64,000 nt of DNA from Adiantum capillus-veneris (taxonomy: Eukaryota > Streptophyta > Polypodiopsida > Polypodiales > Pteridaceae). The notes beneath the pieces are model-generated. The model saw only the letters and a program-made list of their open reading frames with translations, made no database searches and was not told where the DNA came from. Positions 33,540-45,343 of the stretch are shown piece after piece; the stretch's first letter is position 1, and every line of letters starts with the position of its first letter. Location of the stretch: assembly GCA_014529385.2 (NCBI GenBank), contig CM043948.1, forward strand, positions 82,991,260 through 83,055,259. Direction: 5' to 3'. A program made the position numbers and the translations under genes.

Positions 33540-34991
33540 TTGCTGCACCAGATGACTGTACTTATCTGATATACCCAGAGCTAAACCACATTTGCCATGC
33601 ATGTGGTTTGTAGTGTACCAGTTATACCTAGAACCAATTCTATGCAGGTTAGCGGTCAGGTTAGCTCCATTGACTTTGATTTTCTGCAAAAAATATGAAG
33701 TGAGGCCTAAGGTAAGTATCAAGAAGCCATCTTTTTATTACATGGGCTCTAAGAGGATCTGCAAGACCCTTGCAATCAAAAGTGAATGCTTTGATGTTAG
33801 GGCACTTCATTTTTTACTACTTTTAGTAGGTTTAGCTAGAGAAATAGAAGATATGCTAGGGTCCTTGGAGGACTCATTCTTCCTTTTAGAAGTGAAGTTT
33901 GGAGCCATTGGTAGCCTCTCCTCTTCTGCGTGGGTCATTAAGATATCAACAGACTATTCAAAGTCATTGTTTATTTGGGCTTAACTTGTCATGCTCCTGT
34001 ATAGTTGAGTTTCAAAAAAAACTAAATCCTCTATGTTCTTATCTTTGATCTAAGTGTTGGGCATAGATGGCTCCTCAGAGTCTGAAGAGTCACTAGATGA
34101 CATCCCCTTGTTTGATTCATGGGACTGTCAAGAGGTTATGGCAGCTTCTCACCTAGTATACTATTATGATTGCCTATATCATTAGGAGAGGCATTTCCTT
34201 CCTCTTTGTCCTCATTAGAAGAAGCACCTTCCTTCTGCTCTGGATTATTGGGTTCATCTTCTTGTAGGTCATAGTTGAAGGGGTCAAAGACCTCTTTAGG
34301 AGGGGGCTAAAACTATTTTCCTTTCTGTTGGCTAAAACCTATTCTCTTCTGAATAGGTTGAAAGGCTTCTTTGTTTTCCTGAATGGGCTCCTCTTGAGAA
34401 GGATGGGGTTTGAGGTCTGGACAGTCTTTTATATAGTTTCCCTGTCTCATATAATGCAAGCAATCATTAGGTAGGTTCTTATACACTATTTTCTGAAGGT
34501 GAAGAAGATTCCCTAGTGAGTCCTTGATAGGAATCAAAGCCTTCAAATATGCTTGCAATTCAACTTCAATTAAAACTTGTGGTTCCCATTTGAGATTAAT
34601 TCCAACTCTTGACCTTTACCCAAGGATTCTACCCCACATTAGCCCCTATGTTCTTTAACCATGGATAGAGTTCAACTCAAAGATCACTAAAATCAACCCA
34701 TAATGGGGCCTTCGTAGGTTTGGGACCCTTGGGGTTAAAGCCTTATTACCAATTGAACACAGACAAGGGGGCGTTTTTTATAAGACATTGTCCCCAGCTA
34801 ATGATCTGTAGTGTTGCATTAGAATCATCAAAGAATGAGTAATAGTTGTTTGGTAAGTACTTCACGGACACTTTAATATTTTTGTTTTCCTAGTTTTGTG
34901 CCATCCTATTTCTCAGAGCTTCAACAGAGGGCCTAATCCCATGCAACAATCCTATTACTACCCTATCCTGTAGCTGAGAGTGCCACATTTC
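33540..34991 (-). pseudogene. LINE ORF1-like remnant, downstream part
   Basis: Minus-strand reading from 34900 gives N-N-Y-Y-S-F-F-D-D-S-N-A-T-L-Q-I and A-P-L-W-V-D-F, resembling the DUF4283-type ORF1 of plant LINEs. The frame 34558-34313 ends with N-L-P-N-D-C-L-H-Y-M-R-Q-G-N-Y-I-K-D-C, a zinc knuckle with Tyr and Asn in place of the second Cys and the His, then a Gln/Pro-rich tail and an acidic segment toward 34200. Its upstream part appears to continue at 44763-45310 across the inserted LTR element. Confidence 0.55.
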
Positions 34992-35422
34992 TGTCATGAT
35001 TATGACTAAGTTACATTATACACACTTACTCATGGATGCAGATACGTGAAGTGCCAGCCAAGTAGGACCCATATGCTTGGATGGTCACGACTCTTTGCTC
35101 TAGAGACATGTCTCTTCGCCAAAATCCACACTCCTTGGACGACTGGTCACACCCCCTTGCTCTATAGTTGTGACTCTTTGTCCAATGGTTGCAATTGTTC
35201 ATCCAAAGAATGTGTCTTTACGTCTAAAGTCATGTCTTTTCACCATGAGACGTGTCTTTTCAATTGTGACTCTTCGTCTCCTATATAAGGTGCCTATTGT
35301 ACTCAGTTTTTAAGCATTCATTCAATCAATCAAACATCAATGTTCTTGTCTCTTGAGTCTGAGTTTGATTTTAGAATGAAGTTTTAGTCTTAATTTAAAG
35401 ATTAGCACTACTGATGCTTACA
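34992..35422 (+). repeat. 5' LTR (431 bp)
   Basis: TGTCATGATTATGACTAAG...GATGCTTACA. A TATATAAGG box lies at about 35283. Confidence 0.88.
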
Positions 35423-35423
35423 A

Positions 35424-35435
35424 TGGTATCAAAGC
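35424..35435 (+). other. tRNA-iMet primer-binding site
   Basis: TGGTATCAAAGC one base after the LTR. Confidence 0.85.
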
Positions 35436-36657
35436 AAAAGAAATTCCCGGGACCCGAAGGTTGTGAGCCTCTCATCCTTGCCGCTAGACGCTAACTCTCT
35501 TTCGGAGTTGTATGGAAGCAGAAGAAAGGTGGTACATGCACACAATGCACATACAGCATAAGGTAACATGAATTTTTTTGTTTCAATTACATAAATAACC
35601 AACAGAGACATAGATGTGTGTGCGCGGTGTACTTGGAGAACCTTGGGCACCCTTTCATTGAGTTGTACCGCTTTGCACCCCTATGCTCGTGCCCCTTCAC
35701 GCAAGCAGGTCTTGAATCGGTGGGAAGCCACCTCTTCTCCAAGGATTGCACCCTTTTCCCTAGGTGACGTGCTCCCTTTCCAGACCTCTTCCTCGAGTGC
35801 TCGCACCCCTTCCCCAAGTGCCATGTCCCTTTGTGCACATCGATGGGCTGAAATCATTGGGTTGCTTTGTTGAAATTTTCACGCACCCCTTCGCTTCAAA
35901 CCTTTTGTTGGAGGCATGACCCCCCTTGTGTACCTCTTCACTGGTGTCAACCAGATGGTGCCTCTTTGTGGCAGTAGTGGTCGGCATTCATGTGGCATGT
36001 GATGCCCTAGCGTCAAAGATTTCCCACAAATGACCTACCTCTTTGCACACGCGCTAGGTTGTTGAAATTCATGGGCTGAATGCACTTCTGGGCTGGCTAA
36101 TTTTTATGTAAGATATTTTAGTTATATATAAAACTCAATTTTAATGAATTAAACTGACCGGCCAACCCCTACATTATAACCCCTCCAATGTGAAACACTC
36201 TATTAAGTGCACCTCTTAAAATCAATTACAATTACATAATAATAAAAATTTTGACAGCCAGCCAGCGATTCTAGATCTCCACACTACCCCCCTTCTCTCC
36301 TCTAGCGCTAGCTTTCTACTTCTCCTATGTGCATTGTTGGAACCACCACCATCGCCGATGATCACACCTTCCGCATATAGATGAAGTTCTCGAAGAAGAA
36401 CTACCAGTGAATCCTCTCCTTGCACAAGACGTAATTGTTATTGCAAAGAATCGAGAACCAACCAATCCGGTTCTTGCTTTTCCAAAAGTGATAATTGCCC
36501 TAGATTCTCCTAGAGATGGTACATGTGCCCAAATTACACATTCCAAAGGTAGTTCTTGATCGCAAAGTACCATTCCAAAGACTCTTCCAGACACAAAACC
36601 TGCTCTTGCACTTGTTCGAGTTCATGTTCCCTTTGTTATTCTCTTTGAGGAGTAACC
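35436..36657 (+). other. untranslated leader of the plus-strand LTR element
   Basis: No convincing coding sequence; small frames here lack motifs. Confidence 0.5.
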
Positions 36658-36685
36658 ATGCCAACTTCTCAGGATGGAGAAGTCC
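36658..36685 (+). pseudogene. first codons of the gag-like ORF, cut by Gypsy A3
   Basis: ATG at 36658-36660 and nine codons, then the nested Gypsy starts at 36686. The same frame resumes at 42939 after the duplicated target, showing that the insertion hit just behind the start codon. Confidence 0.7.
36681..36685. other. target-site duplication AGTCC (left)
   Basis: Pairs with AGGCC at 42934-42938, one mismatch. Confidence 0.75.
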
Positions 36686-37883
36686 TGTAACATTTAATGG
36701 CCTAGTAACTTGCGTGTAGCAGAAAATAGCATTGACATAGCGAATATTTCATTAGAATAGATTCCTAATGAACATAGCAAGAGTGCTTGGATGGAGAGAG
36801 CAACAAAAAGCATAACACCTAGTTAGATAGGCATGAACAATACTTCAAAAGAGAGAGAAATTAAGCTATTGACAACAGTTGAGGACCGGATTTACATGGA
36901 GCCGGTCCCCCCTCCAAAAGGCTTTGTATTATAGTTTTCCCCCATCAAGGGAGACATTTTACAATACAATTCTTTGTGTTCCTTCAATAACTAGCTAGTG
37001 CAATGAAGATGGAAGCTTCAAGCAATAAGCAAACACTTATAAAACACAACATCAATTCCCTCACGATCTCAGATCCAAGACCTCACACACCTTCAAAGAT
37101 GGTGAGAGCTAGTGGGGTATGAGAGTAGCTTGAGAGGAAGAAGGAGTAGTCTTACGAGAAAGAAGTATATCTCCTCACATAATCACTCATAAAATCTTAG
37201 CATAGCTTAGTAATTAGCATGTTAGAGGAGATGATCATGCATTGAACCTTGGCTCTTGGTTGGATTTGCATCACAAAGCCAAGAATTGTTGGTGTAGGCC
37301 TCCCTTCTCACAAGCTTGGAGTAGATGATGAGCTTTCCATTAAAGCTTGAGAAGGAGAGAGAGATTCTTCTTGCTTCACACATGAGATTGTGTGAGTGTG
37401 TGTGTGATAATGCCTTGCCAAATCAGCCCCCTCTCTCTCTCGGTCAACCCCTCTTGCAATTTACTCATGCTAGCACCCCATAGGACCCTGCAAAGCTTAA
37501 TAATCATAATTGAGAAGCATAAGTGATAGCCTTGTGACATGTGTCCCCCTTTCCCCTTTTGTGAGAGCTTTAGGTAATTAAATAATGCAATTAAACTCTC
37601 ATTGGACCCCTTTGTCATCTAGCCAATAAGAATCAGGCAAGTCATTGGGCTGTTGAATGCTCATTGGACCTCTTGGGAGACTGGCCAATAGTCTTCTAGA
37701 GAGCTTAATTCTTATTGGTTCTTTTATTAAGTGTTTTTAAATGAATTAAACTAGATTTACTCTAGCCAATTCTCATTGGTCCACCTCTATGGCCATCCAA
37801 TAAGATTTGAGTGCACCTTGTGGGCAATTGGGCTACGGAGCTGACATGTGTCCATTATGCCCTTTGTGTAAAGGGAAGCTTTG

Positions 37884-37944
<61 letters not shown>

Positions 37945-38330
37945 CTCTCACCCTTTCTCTCTCTTCCCCTACCTTTAGGGCTCGTCCCTTCCTATCTAGG
38001 ACCACTTGAAGTCTTTTTGGTCATCACATAAGTATCCAATTCCACTAAGCTTGACCATTTGGACTTACCTTTGAATTTTGGAACCTTAGCATTTTGGAAG
38101 TCTTAATGGGCTGAACCCTAAGGTATTTGGAGTCCATTGTTGCACATTGCTCTTTTGCAGATGGCCCCCTCCTTTGGATCCCTATTTCCCTTCCTTTGGA
38201 TCCCTACTGTGGCCAGTCTGCCAGCTTAACCAATATTCTAGATTTTTCTCCCCTGGTACTTCCCCATATTAAATAATCAGTTTAACATGAGAAAATCATT
38301 TAGGAGAATTAGATATTTGTTATTATGACA
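36686..38330 (-). repeat. Gypsy A3 3' LTR (1645 bp)
   Basis: Plus-strand edges TGTAACATTTAATGG and ATTATGACA. It contains a (GT)n tract at 37886-37943. Confidence 0.9.
37886..37943. repeat. (GT)n microsatellite in LTR
   Basis: About 29 units; the same site in the other LTR (42505-42546) has about 21. Confidence 0.95.
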
Positions 38331-39277
38331 TTACCTCTCGAAGTAGGTTGACCCTTGTAGCTTATCAAATAGATATTCTAATCATGGAACAGGAAACCTA
38401 TTTTTGATAGTGATCCTATTTGCTCTGTAGTCGACACACATACGATATGTGCTGTATTTCTTTTCCATAATAGCACGAGTGAACAAAATGGAGATGAGCT
38501 AGGCCTAACCATGCCCTTCTCAACTAACTCGTGCACTTGCCGCATAATCTCCTCTTGTTGAGCTTGAGAAACTCTATAAGGAGGTTTATTAGGCGGTGAA
38601 CTTCCTGGAAGAAGTTCAATTGCATGGTCATCATTGCCTCGTTTAGGAGGTAGTTCACAAGGGATGTCGTCAATAAAAACATCTTGAAATACCTTGAGAA
38701 AATTGGATAACTCTAATTCCTTGTGATTGTTTATATTTTCTTTTGCTAAAGCGTTAGGTTCATTTTGAGAATCGTTAGCAAAAATCATGTACACGGAAAT
38801 AGAGCTCTTTATTGACTTATTGAAAGCTTGTGTATGTACAATGGGTATGGTGTTACCCAACTCTTTGGCATCTATGTACATATCTTTTTCCCGGAACCTA
38901 AAGTAGATTTTTCTTTCAGGGAATTTAACATTGGCAGCCATGTGATCGAACCATGGTGCTCCTAGGATTACATCCTCGTGCTTGAGAGGAGAGATAAAGA
39001 AGTCCTCTTTGTCCACATAGCTTTGGACATGGAGCCTCAATTTCCCGATTAAGGGAGTGACTGAAGCTTCTTGCCCCTTGAAAACACCATCTGCGGGTAA
39101 GACATCTCCCATCTCATAGGCTTGGATGCCTAGCTTGGTGGCCAACTCTGTGGATATGAAATTGTGAGTAGAACCAGAGTCAAAGAGAATAAAAGCATCA
39201 TGTTCTCTTACCTTTCCCCAAGCATTGCATAGAGGAGATCCTTTGTGGTGAGCTTCCTCTTCTTGGAATTTGACCAA
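38331..39277 (-). pseudogene. Gypsy A3 protease and truncated RT
   Basis: A frame of 299 codons. The active site F-D-S-G-S-T-H-N-F-I-S is intact, followed by the D-V-I-L-G-A-P-W-F-D end of the protease. The RT start (E-L-L-P-G-S-S-P-P-N-K-P-P-Y-R) leads, after a frameshift near 38460, into V-C-V-D-Y-R-A and I-K-N-R-F-P-V-P and a Q-G-S-T-Y-F end right at the LTR. Confidence 0.85.
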
Positions 39278-40800
39278 GGTAGATCTAGGAGGCTCATGGC
39301 GGGTGTTCTTTTGGGGGCAAGCACGATACGCATGCCCTTGCTCGCCGCATTTGAAACAACGGTTATCCTTGCGATAACGTTCAAGCTCTTCACGAGAGAG
39401 TTTGTTTTTGCCTTTGTAAACTCCCTTCTCCTTAGCTTTGTTGTTATTGGAATAGCCCTTAGGAAACTTTTGGACATTGTCCTTCCCCTTAAGTTCATTG
39501 GAACCCTTGTTTTTTGTGGGCTTAAGATTTCTCTTAGCACCTGTTTAGAAATTGAGTCGTGAAGCCACCATGGTATGGTGTGTGACCGCAGATATGGGAG
39601 TTGACATACTCCGCTATATCTTCTGTTAAACCAGCACAAAATTATTGTTTTTGCTCTCCAAAATCCATCTTTTTGAAGACAGTGGCTTTGAGAAGTAAGT
39701 CCCAAAACTTGTCTACATATTTGGGGCTGAATGGATTTGTAGGGAGAGAGCTTCAAGCTTCACCATTCGGTGAGTACTTTATCTTTGGCATCAGTGGCCA
39801 AAAACTGCTTCATGATGGAAGCTCTTAAAGCTTTCCATGTTCGTGGAGCTTCAGCGTTTGCCTGTAGGCTAAACCACCATTGCCTGGCAGACTTTTGAAA
39901 ATACATAGCTACATGGCGTAGCTTAGAGGACTCCCTGAAGCCCTCATTTCCAAACGCCGTATTGAATTGTTGGATGAAGGCCAAGACTTTGTCTGTAGTA
40001 CCAAAGGTGCCATCGTAGGTAAGGAAAGAGATGTTCTTTCCTCCCTCTTTGAACATCTTGAGCTTGGACGACCTCTTCCACGCGGCATAGGATTTCCTAT
40101 GGCCTTTTCTTTTTTATGGTTCAAAAGTTGCACCATCGCTTTCTTCAAAAGATAAAGAATTTGAGGAAGATGGAGAAGAGGGTGACCTCTTTCTCGCTTT
40201 TTTATTGCCTTGGTCATCCTTGTCTGCACCATCACTTTCTTCATAAGAGGAAGAGGATGAAGAAGATGGAGAAGAGGATGACCTCTTTCTCACATTTTTC
40301 TTCTCTTTTTTTTTATCTCCCTGTTTGAATTATGGTGTGGAAAAGTGTGTGATGTCTTCTCCGTTTAGGAAGTGATGGAATGCGTTTTGCTCGCCGTCTT
40401 CGTGGAGCCATCTCCACGGAGGTGGCAAGAGACTCACTTCTTTCTCGTTCTTTTGGTGGGGGCTCTTGAGTTCTCCTTTGGGAAAGAGATCCGTCATCAA
40501 AAAGTAAATTTTTTAGCCCTTTGTATGGATCCTCTTCTTCTTCCCGAATCGGAGAAAGGCCTCTTTTGAAGTCTCGCAAGGAGGCTTCCTAGGTACTCTC
40601 TCGTCATGGTGGGGAGTTTGAAGAATCACATGAGCACAAAGTTGCCGTTGCACTTCACTTTGGAGGGATGGATTTCCCATGGCTTGTTGAAGCCTAGAAA
40701 CAAGGTAGTTAACAAGCATAGGGGCATCATTAGTAGCCTGCTCATTAGCAAAATCAAAGCTATCAACATTAATTTCACTCTCTTTACTATTGTCAACCAT
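39278..40800 (-). pseudogene. Gypsy A3 Gag
   Basis: ATG at 40800 starts an acidic N-terminus, then a Ser/Arg/Lys-rich linker, the Retrotrans_gag domain (F-L-T-Y-D-G-T-F-G-T-T near 40030 and Q-W-W-F-S-L-Q-A near 39870) and the knuckle C-F-K-C-G-E-Q-G-H-A-Y-R-A-C (about 39390-39335), fully conserved. At least four frame changes break it. Confidence 0.85.
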
Positions 40801-41203
40801 TCTAACAATTTTTAGGTGTAATATTTTTAGGTGTACTTTGGTACTTCAAGCCCTAGTTGCTGCTCCTCTTTACCCCTTTAGAAAAACATTCAAGCTACTG
40901 TACCCGTGGCTCGAATATCATTAATTGCACGGAATAGAAGAGTGATTCTTTCAATACCAAAACAGTACCGGCTCCTATCAAGCTTCTAATAACTCAATAG
41001 TGGTTAAGCCGTAGGCAAGCCTCGTAGGACTCCACTATTAAGACCATAGCTCTCGACGGTGATGCCCCGTTATCTGCACAAAGGCAAGCGCACTGCAAGG
41101 CTGAAAAATCCCTATTCTACTTACTCAATTGCAATTAATAATACCAACCATTTATAGCGAGCTTGAGCACCTCCCTTCTTGAGCAAGAAAAGAGAAACCT
41201 TGT
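40801..41203 (-). other. Gypsy A3 leader
   Basis: Non-coding stretch between primer site and gag. Confidence 0.6.
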
Positions 41204-41215
41204 GCTCTGATACCA
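41204..41215 (-). other. Gypsy A3 primer-binding site
   Basis: Plus strand GCTCTGATACCA, i.e. the canonical TGGTATCAGAGC on the element's strand, one base from the LTR. Confidence 0.9.
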
Positions 41216-42236
41216 ATGTAACATTTAATGGCCTAGTAACTTGTGTGTAGCGGAAAATAGCATAGACATAGTGAGCATTTCATTAGAATAGATTCCTAAT
41301 GAGCATAGCAAGAGTGCTTGGATGGAGAGAGCAACAAAAGGCATAACACCTAGTTAGATAGGCATGAATAATACTTCCAAAGAGAGAGAAATTAAGCTAT
41401 TGACAACAGTTGAGGATAGGATTTACATAGAGACGGTCCCCACTCCAAGAGGCTTTGTATTATAGGTTTCCTCCATCAAGGGAGACATTTTACAATACAA
41501 TTCTTTGCGATCCTTCAATAACTAGCTAGTGCAATGAAAATGGAAGCTTCAATCACGAAGCAAACACTTATAAAACACAACATCAATTCTCTCACGGTCT
41601 CAGACCCAAGACCTCAAACACCTTCAAAGATGGTGAGAGCTAGCCGGATATGAGAGTAGATTGAGAGAAAGAAGGATTCGTCTTACGAGAAAGAAGTATA
41701 TCTCCTCACATAATCAAAAGTTTAGCATAGCTTAGAAATTAGCCTAGTAGAGGAGATGAGCATGCATTGAAGCTTGGCTCTTGGTTGGATTTGCATCACA
41801 AAGCCAAGAGTTGTTGGTGTAGGCCTCCCTTCTCACAAGCTTGGAGTAGATGATGAGCTTTCCATTAAAGCTTGAGAAGGAGAGAGAGAGAGAGAGAGTC
41901 TTCTTGCTTCACACATGAGATTGTGTGAGTGTGTGTGTGTGTGATAATGCCCTGCCAAAATCAGCTTCCTCTCTTCTTGGTCGACCCCTCTTGCAATTTA
42001 CTCATTCTGGCACCCCATTGGACACTGCAAAGCTTAGCCAATCATAATTGAGAAGCATAAGTGATAGCCTTGTGACATGTGTCCCCCTTTTCCCTTTTGT
42101 ATGAGCTTTAGGTAATTAAATAATGCAATTAAACTCTCATTGGACCCCTTTGTCTTCTGGCCAATAGGAATCAGGCAAGCCATTGGGCTGTTGAATGCTC
42201 ATTGGATCCCTTGGGAGACTGGTCACTCAATAGTCT

Positions 42237-42388
42237 TCTAGAGAGATTAATTCTTATTAGTTCTTTTATTAAGTGTTTTTAAATGAATTAAACTAGATTT
42301 ACTCTACCCTAATCTAGAGAGCTTAATTCTTATTGGTTCTTTTATTAAGTGTTTTTAAGTGAATTAAACTAGATTTACTCTAGCCTAA
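42237..42388. repeat. tandem duplication inside the LTR, about 76-bp units
   Basis: Two copies starting TCTAGAGAG(A/C)TTAATTC; the partner LTR near 37693 has one. Confidence 0.85.
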
Positions 42389-42502
42389 TTCTCATTGGTC
42401 CACCTCTATGGCCATCCGATAGGATTTGAGTGCACCTTGTGGGCAATTGGGCTACGGAGCTGACATGTGTCCATTATGCCCTTTGTATAAAGGGAAGCTT
42501 TG

Positions 42503-42504
<2 letters not shown>

Positions 42505-42546
<42 letters not shown>
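42505..42546. repeat. (GT)n microsatellite in LTR
   Basis: About 21 units, paired with 37886-37943. Confidence 0.95.
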
Positions 42547-42547
<1 letters not shown>

Positions 42548-42933
42548 CTCTCCCCCTTTCTCTCTCTTCCCCTACCTTTAGGGCTCGCCCCCTCCTATCT
42601 AAGACCACTTGAAGACTTTTTGGTCATCACATAAGTATCCAATTCCACTAAGCTTGACCATTTAGACTTACCTTTCAATTTTGGAACCTTAGCATTTTGG
42701 AAATCTTAATGGGCTGAACCCTAAGGTCTTTGGAGCCCATTGTTGCACATTGCTCTTTTGCAGATGGCCCCCTCCTTTGGATCCCTATTTCCCTTCCTTT
42801 GGATCCCTACTGTGGCCAGTCTGCCAGCTTAACCAATATTCTAGCTTTTTCTCCCCTAGTACTCCTCAATATTAAATAATCAGTTTAACATGAGAAAATC
42901 ATTTAGGAGAATTAGATATTAGTTATTATGACA

Positions 42934-42938
42934 AGGCC
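42934..42938. other. target-site duplication AGGCC (right)
   Basis: Pairs with AGTCC at 36681-36685. Confidence 0.75.
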
Positions 42939-44041
42939 AATCAGAGAATGCCCTTGCTCTTATCGAGGAGCAGATGGCCGCACTTTCCATGAGCCTCGCG
43001 TCAATTCACGCTCGCTTAGAGCAGATGTAGACACACAACACTTCTCAGAGTCGTGCTACAACTTCTTGGATGACTAATGTTGCTTGTCCGCCATTTTCTT
43101 TTGAAGCTTTAATGGTCGACCATGCCAAACCACTCAAACCAAAGGGTTTGGAACCCAAATTTTCGCACCCAAAGCATGATTTCTCAGAGACAACTAGACA
43201 CAAAGTACCTTCATGTGAGCAACAAAAGTCTCAGCATATTCTTGGAAATGTTATAATTCTAAGCAACCAACTTCTTATTGGAATCATCAGGAAGAAAAGC
43301 AGCAACATGAAGCTTCCAAAGGATCTCATCTCAAAAAGAAATCAACCATATCAAGATAGGGTTATTTAGTGGCACATATATCCGACCCTAGTCAAGTACT
43401 CGATCGTGAATGTCGCAACACTGGACAAGCTCCCCCTCGCAAGCCATGCCCTACATTTAAGTCTTTCTTGTCGGATGGTGGTAAAGTTGAAGATTTATTG
43501 ATCCTTTCCTTGTGCAAGAGGAATCTTCAGAGGTCTTAGAGGCCACAACTCCATCAACCTCCCCCTTCTCAATTGGAAGCCTTAATACCCATTGAAATAG
43601 CTGAAGATTCAAAAGATTATGGTTCTTGTGTGACAACCAACAAGCACATAACCCCTTTTTTGGCCGTGTTCTACGCAGAAAAATTTGCCTCTTCACTGCA
43701 CTTGCAATATAAAGTCTTTGTCTCTGAACAGATACCAAATGTTGTGGTGAATGATATTTTTTTCAAATTTGAAGACTCGAGTCCTTACCTTCAGGGTGCA
43801 AAGGATAAGTTAGATGCAAACTCTTGCAACACGACTTTAGCCGCTGCAATTGAATCTTTGGACACAACTTGTTTCCACTCATAAACCTTTACAAATGGAT
43901 ATACATCCAAACACTACTCTGTCCCAATCTACGACGTCCCTTCGAGAGGATTTTACTGTTCCATACCAATTAATGGAATACCTTGCAGATTTCAACCAGT
44001 GGTCATCACTCAACAGAAAACTCAAGTCACTTTACCAATAA
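42939..44041 (+). pseudogene. gag-like ORF of the plus-strand LTR element, continued
   Basis: Resumes the frame begun at 36658: E-E-Q-M-A-A-L-S-M-S-L-A-S-I-H-A-R-L-E-Q-M is a coiled-coil-like N-terminus as seen in many Gypsy Gags, then a TAG near 43028. Further coding-like pieces follow at 43070-43369, 43573-43884 and to 44041. I see no protease, RT or integrase motif. Confidence 0.5.
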
Positions 44042-44333
44042 TGTCACTTGAAGCAGATAAAGATTTCAATCTTTTCTTGGACAAAGATCGAAGTTACAAA
44101 TGACTTTGACAAAGCCATTAATCAAGTTTCAGATGTGATACTCATACCTTTTACAGAGATGGGATGTTGCAAATATGATCAGTTTTTAATTTGGAAAAAT
44201 AGTTATGATCAATAACAATGTCATGATATGGGACTTAAGAGTTAGAGCTTTGGATGCAAACAAGTAGAATTATATTTTCCTCCTCTCAGAGTTTCTACAA
44301 CTATCCTTGGGTTTTATTTTAAATGGGAAGGAA

Positions 44334-44762
44334 TGTCACAATTGTGACTAAGTTACGTCATACACACTTACTCATGGATGTAGATATGTGAAGTGCCATG
44401 TCAATGAGGACCTCTACGCTTGGATGGTCACGACTCTTTGCTCTAGAGACGTGCCTCTTCGCCAAAAGCCACACTCCTTCGACAACTGGTCACACCCCCT
44501 TGCTCTACTGTTGTGACTCTGGTCCAATGGTTACATATGTTTGTCCAAAGGATGTGTCTTTAAGTCTAAAGTCATGTCTTTTCACCATGAGACGTGTCTT
44601 TTCAATTGTGACTTTTTGTCTCCTATAGGAGCGTATTGGACTCAATTTTCAAACATTCATTCAATCAATCAAACGTCAGTGTTCTCGTCTCTTGAGTCTG
44701 AGTTTGATTTTAAGAATGAAGTTCCAGTCTTAATTCTAGGATTAGCACTACTAATCCTTACA
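44334..44762 (+). repeat. 3' LTR (429 bp) of the plus-strand element
   Basis: TGTCACAATTGTGACTAAG...AATCCTTACA; aligns throughout with 34992-35422. Confidence 0.88.
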
Positions 44763-45310
44763 AATTCAATCTCTTTGAGGGGAATGACTATTGCTTCATT
44801 AGAACCCTGCTCATTGTCTGGTTCAGAGGCTCTACCTTCCTCCTCTCCAAGTTCCCCTGTAAAATGAGTTGTAGGGTTCTGAGGTTGGGAGTGAGTCTCT
44901 CAACCATTTCCCCTATTACCTTGGCACTTTGTGTCTAGGTCGTGAGCCTGATCTTTGAGAACTCTCTGATCTCCTCTTGAATGTTCAAAGGATTAACTCC
45001 AGACATGAGATTTACATGGGAATGAATCATATTACCTAGAGCCTGATTTTGAGGTTAAGGTTGAGACACGGAGGCATGAGTGAGAAGCCTCCTACTTGGG
45101 GAATAGGGCTAAGATGAGGTCTAGGCGGAATACATAAGCTGTTGAGGCCAAAAACTAGATCCTCTATAGCTTGAAAAGTCCTACGCAAGAGCTATGGAGA
45201 TGGTAGTTGCCCCCGTGGGAAGAACTTAGAGGCTAAGTGAGTCGTCTGTGCTTGATTTTTGGGACTAGCATGAACAAAATGCACCAAGCTATTGCGGAGG
45301 ACTTTGTGGA
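44763..45310 (-). pseudogene. LINE ORF1-like remnant, upstream part
   Basis: Minus-strand reading gives K-V-I-G-E-M-V-E-R-L-T-P-N-L-R-T-L-Q and E-V-L-M-K-Q, ending at the insertion site. It appears to be the N-terminal continuation of 33540-34991, interrupted by the plus-strand LTR element. Confidence 0.4.
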
Positions 45311-45320
45311 GTTCCATGAG

Positions 45321-45343
45321 CCCCCCCCCCCCCCCCCCCCCCC
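45321..45343. repeat. poly-C tract (23 C)
   Basis: Homopolymer. Confidence 0.95.

Larger units (their letters stand above)
36686..42933 (-). mobile_element. Ty3/gypsy family A, copy A3, with both LTRs and truncated pol
   Basis: Both LTRs (1645 and 1717 bp) and an interior of 2886 bp. In minus-strand order: primer site 41215-41204, gag from ATG 40800, intact zinc knuckle (about 39335-39390), protease with intact D-S-G (39181-39173), and RT that stops abruptly after about 90 residues at the 3' LTR. RNase H and integrase are absent. It is the youngest layer of a three-level nest. Confidence 0.9.
41217..42933 (-). repeat. Gypsy A3 5' LTR (1717 bp)
   Basis: Same edges as the 3' LTR. Longer mainly because of a local tandem duplication at about 42237-42388. 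Confidence 0.9.
34992..44762 (+). mobile_element. plus-strand LTR element, itself split by Gypsy A3
   Basis: LTRs at 34992-35422 and 44334-44762, a primer site at 35424-35435, and a purine tract AAATGGGAAGGAA just before the 3' LTR. Flanking 5-mers ATTTC (34987-34991) and AATTC (44763-44767) differ at one base and are the likely target duplication. Without the nested Gypsy its body is about 3.5 kb and shows one gag-like coding region and no pol, so it is probably non-autonomous. Confidence 0.85.

Noticed and set aside
39245-39562. Plus-strand 105-codon hydrophobic frame
   Set aside because: Antisense to the Gypsy A3 gag-protease region.
900-44762. Endogenous pararetrovirus
   Set aside because: All RT-bearing segments have Copia, Gypsy or LINE order and LTR/PBS context; no movement-protein or coat-protein signature was seen.
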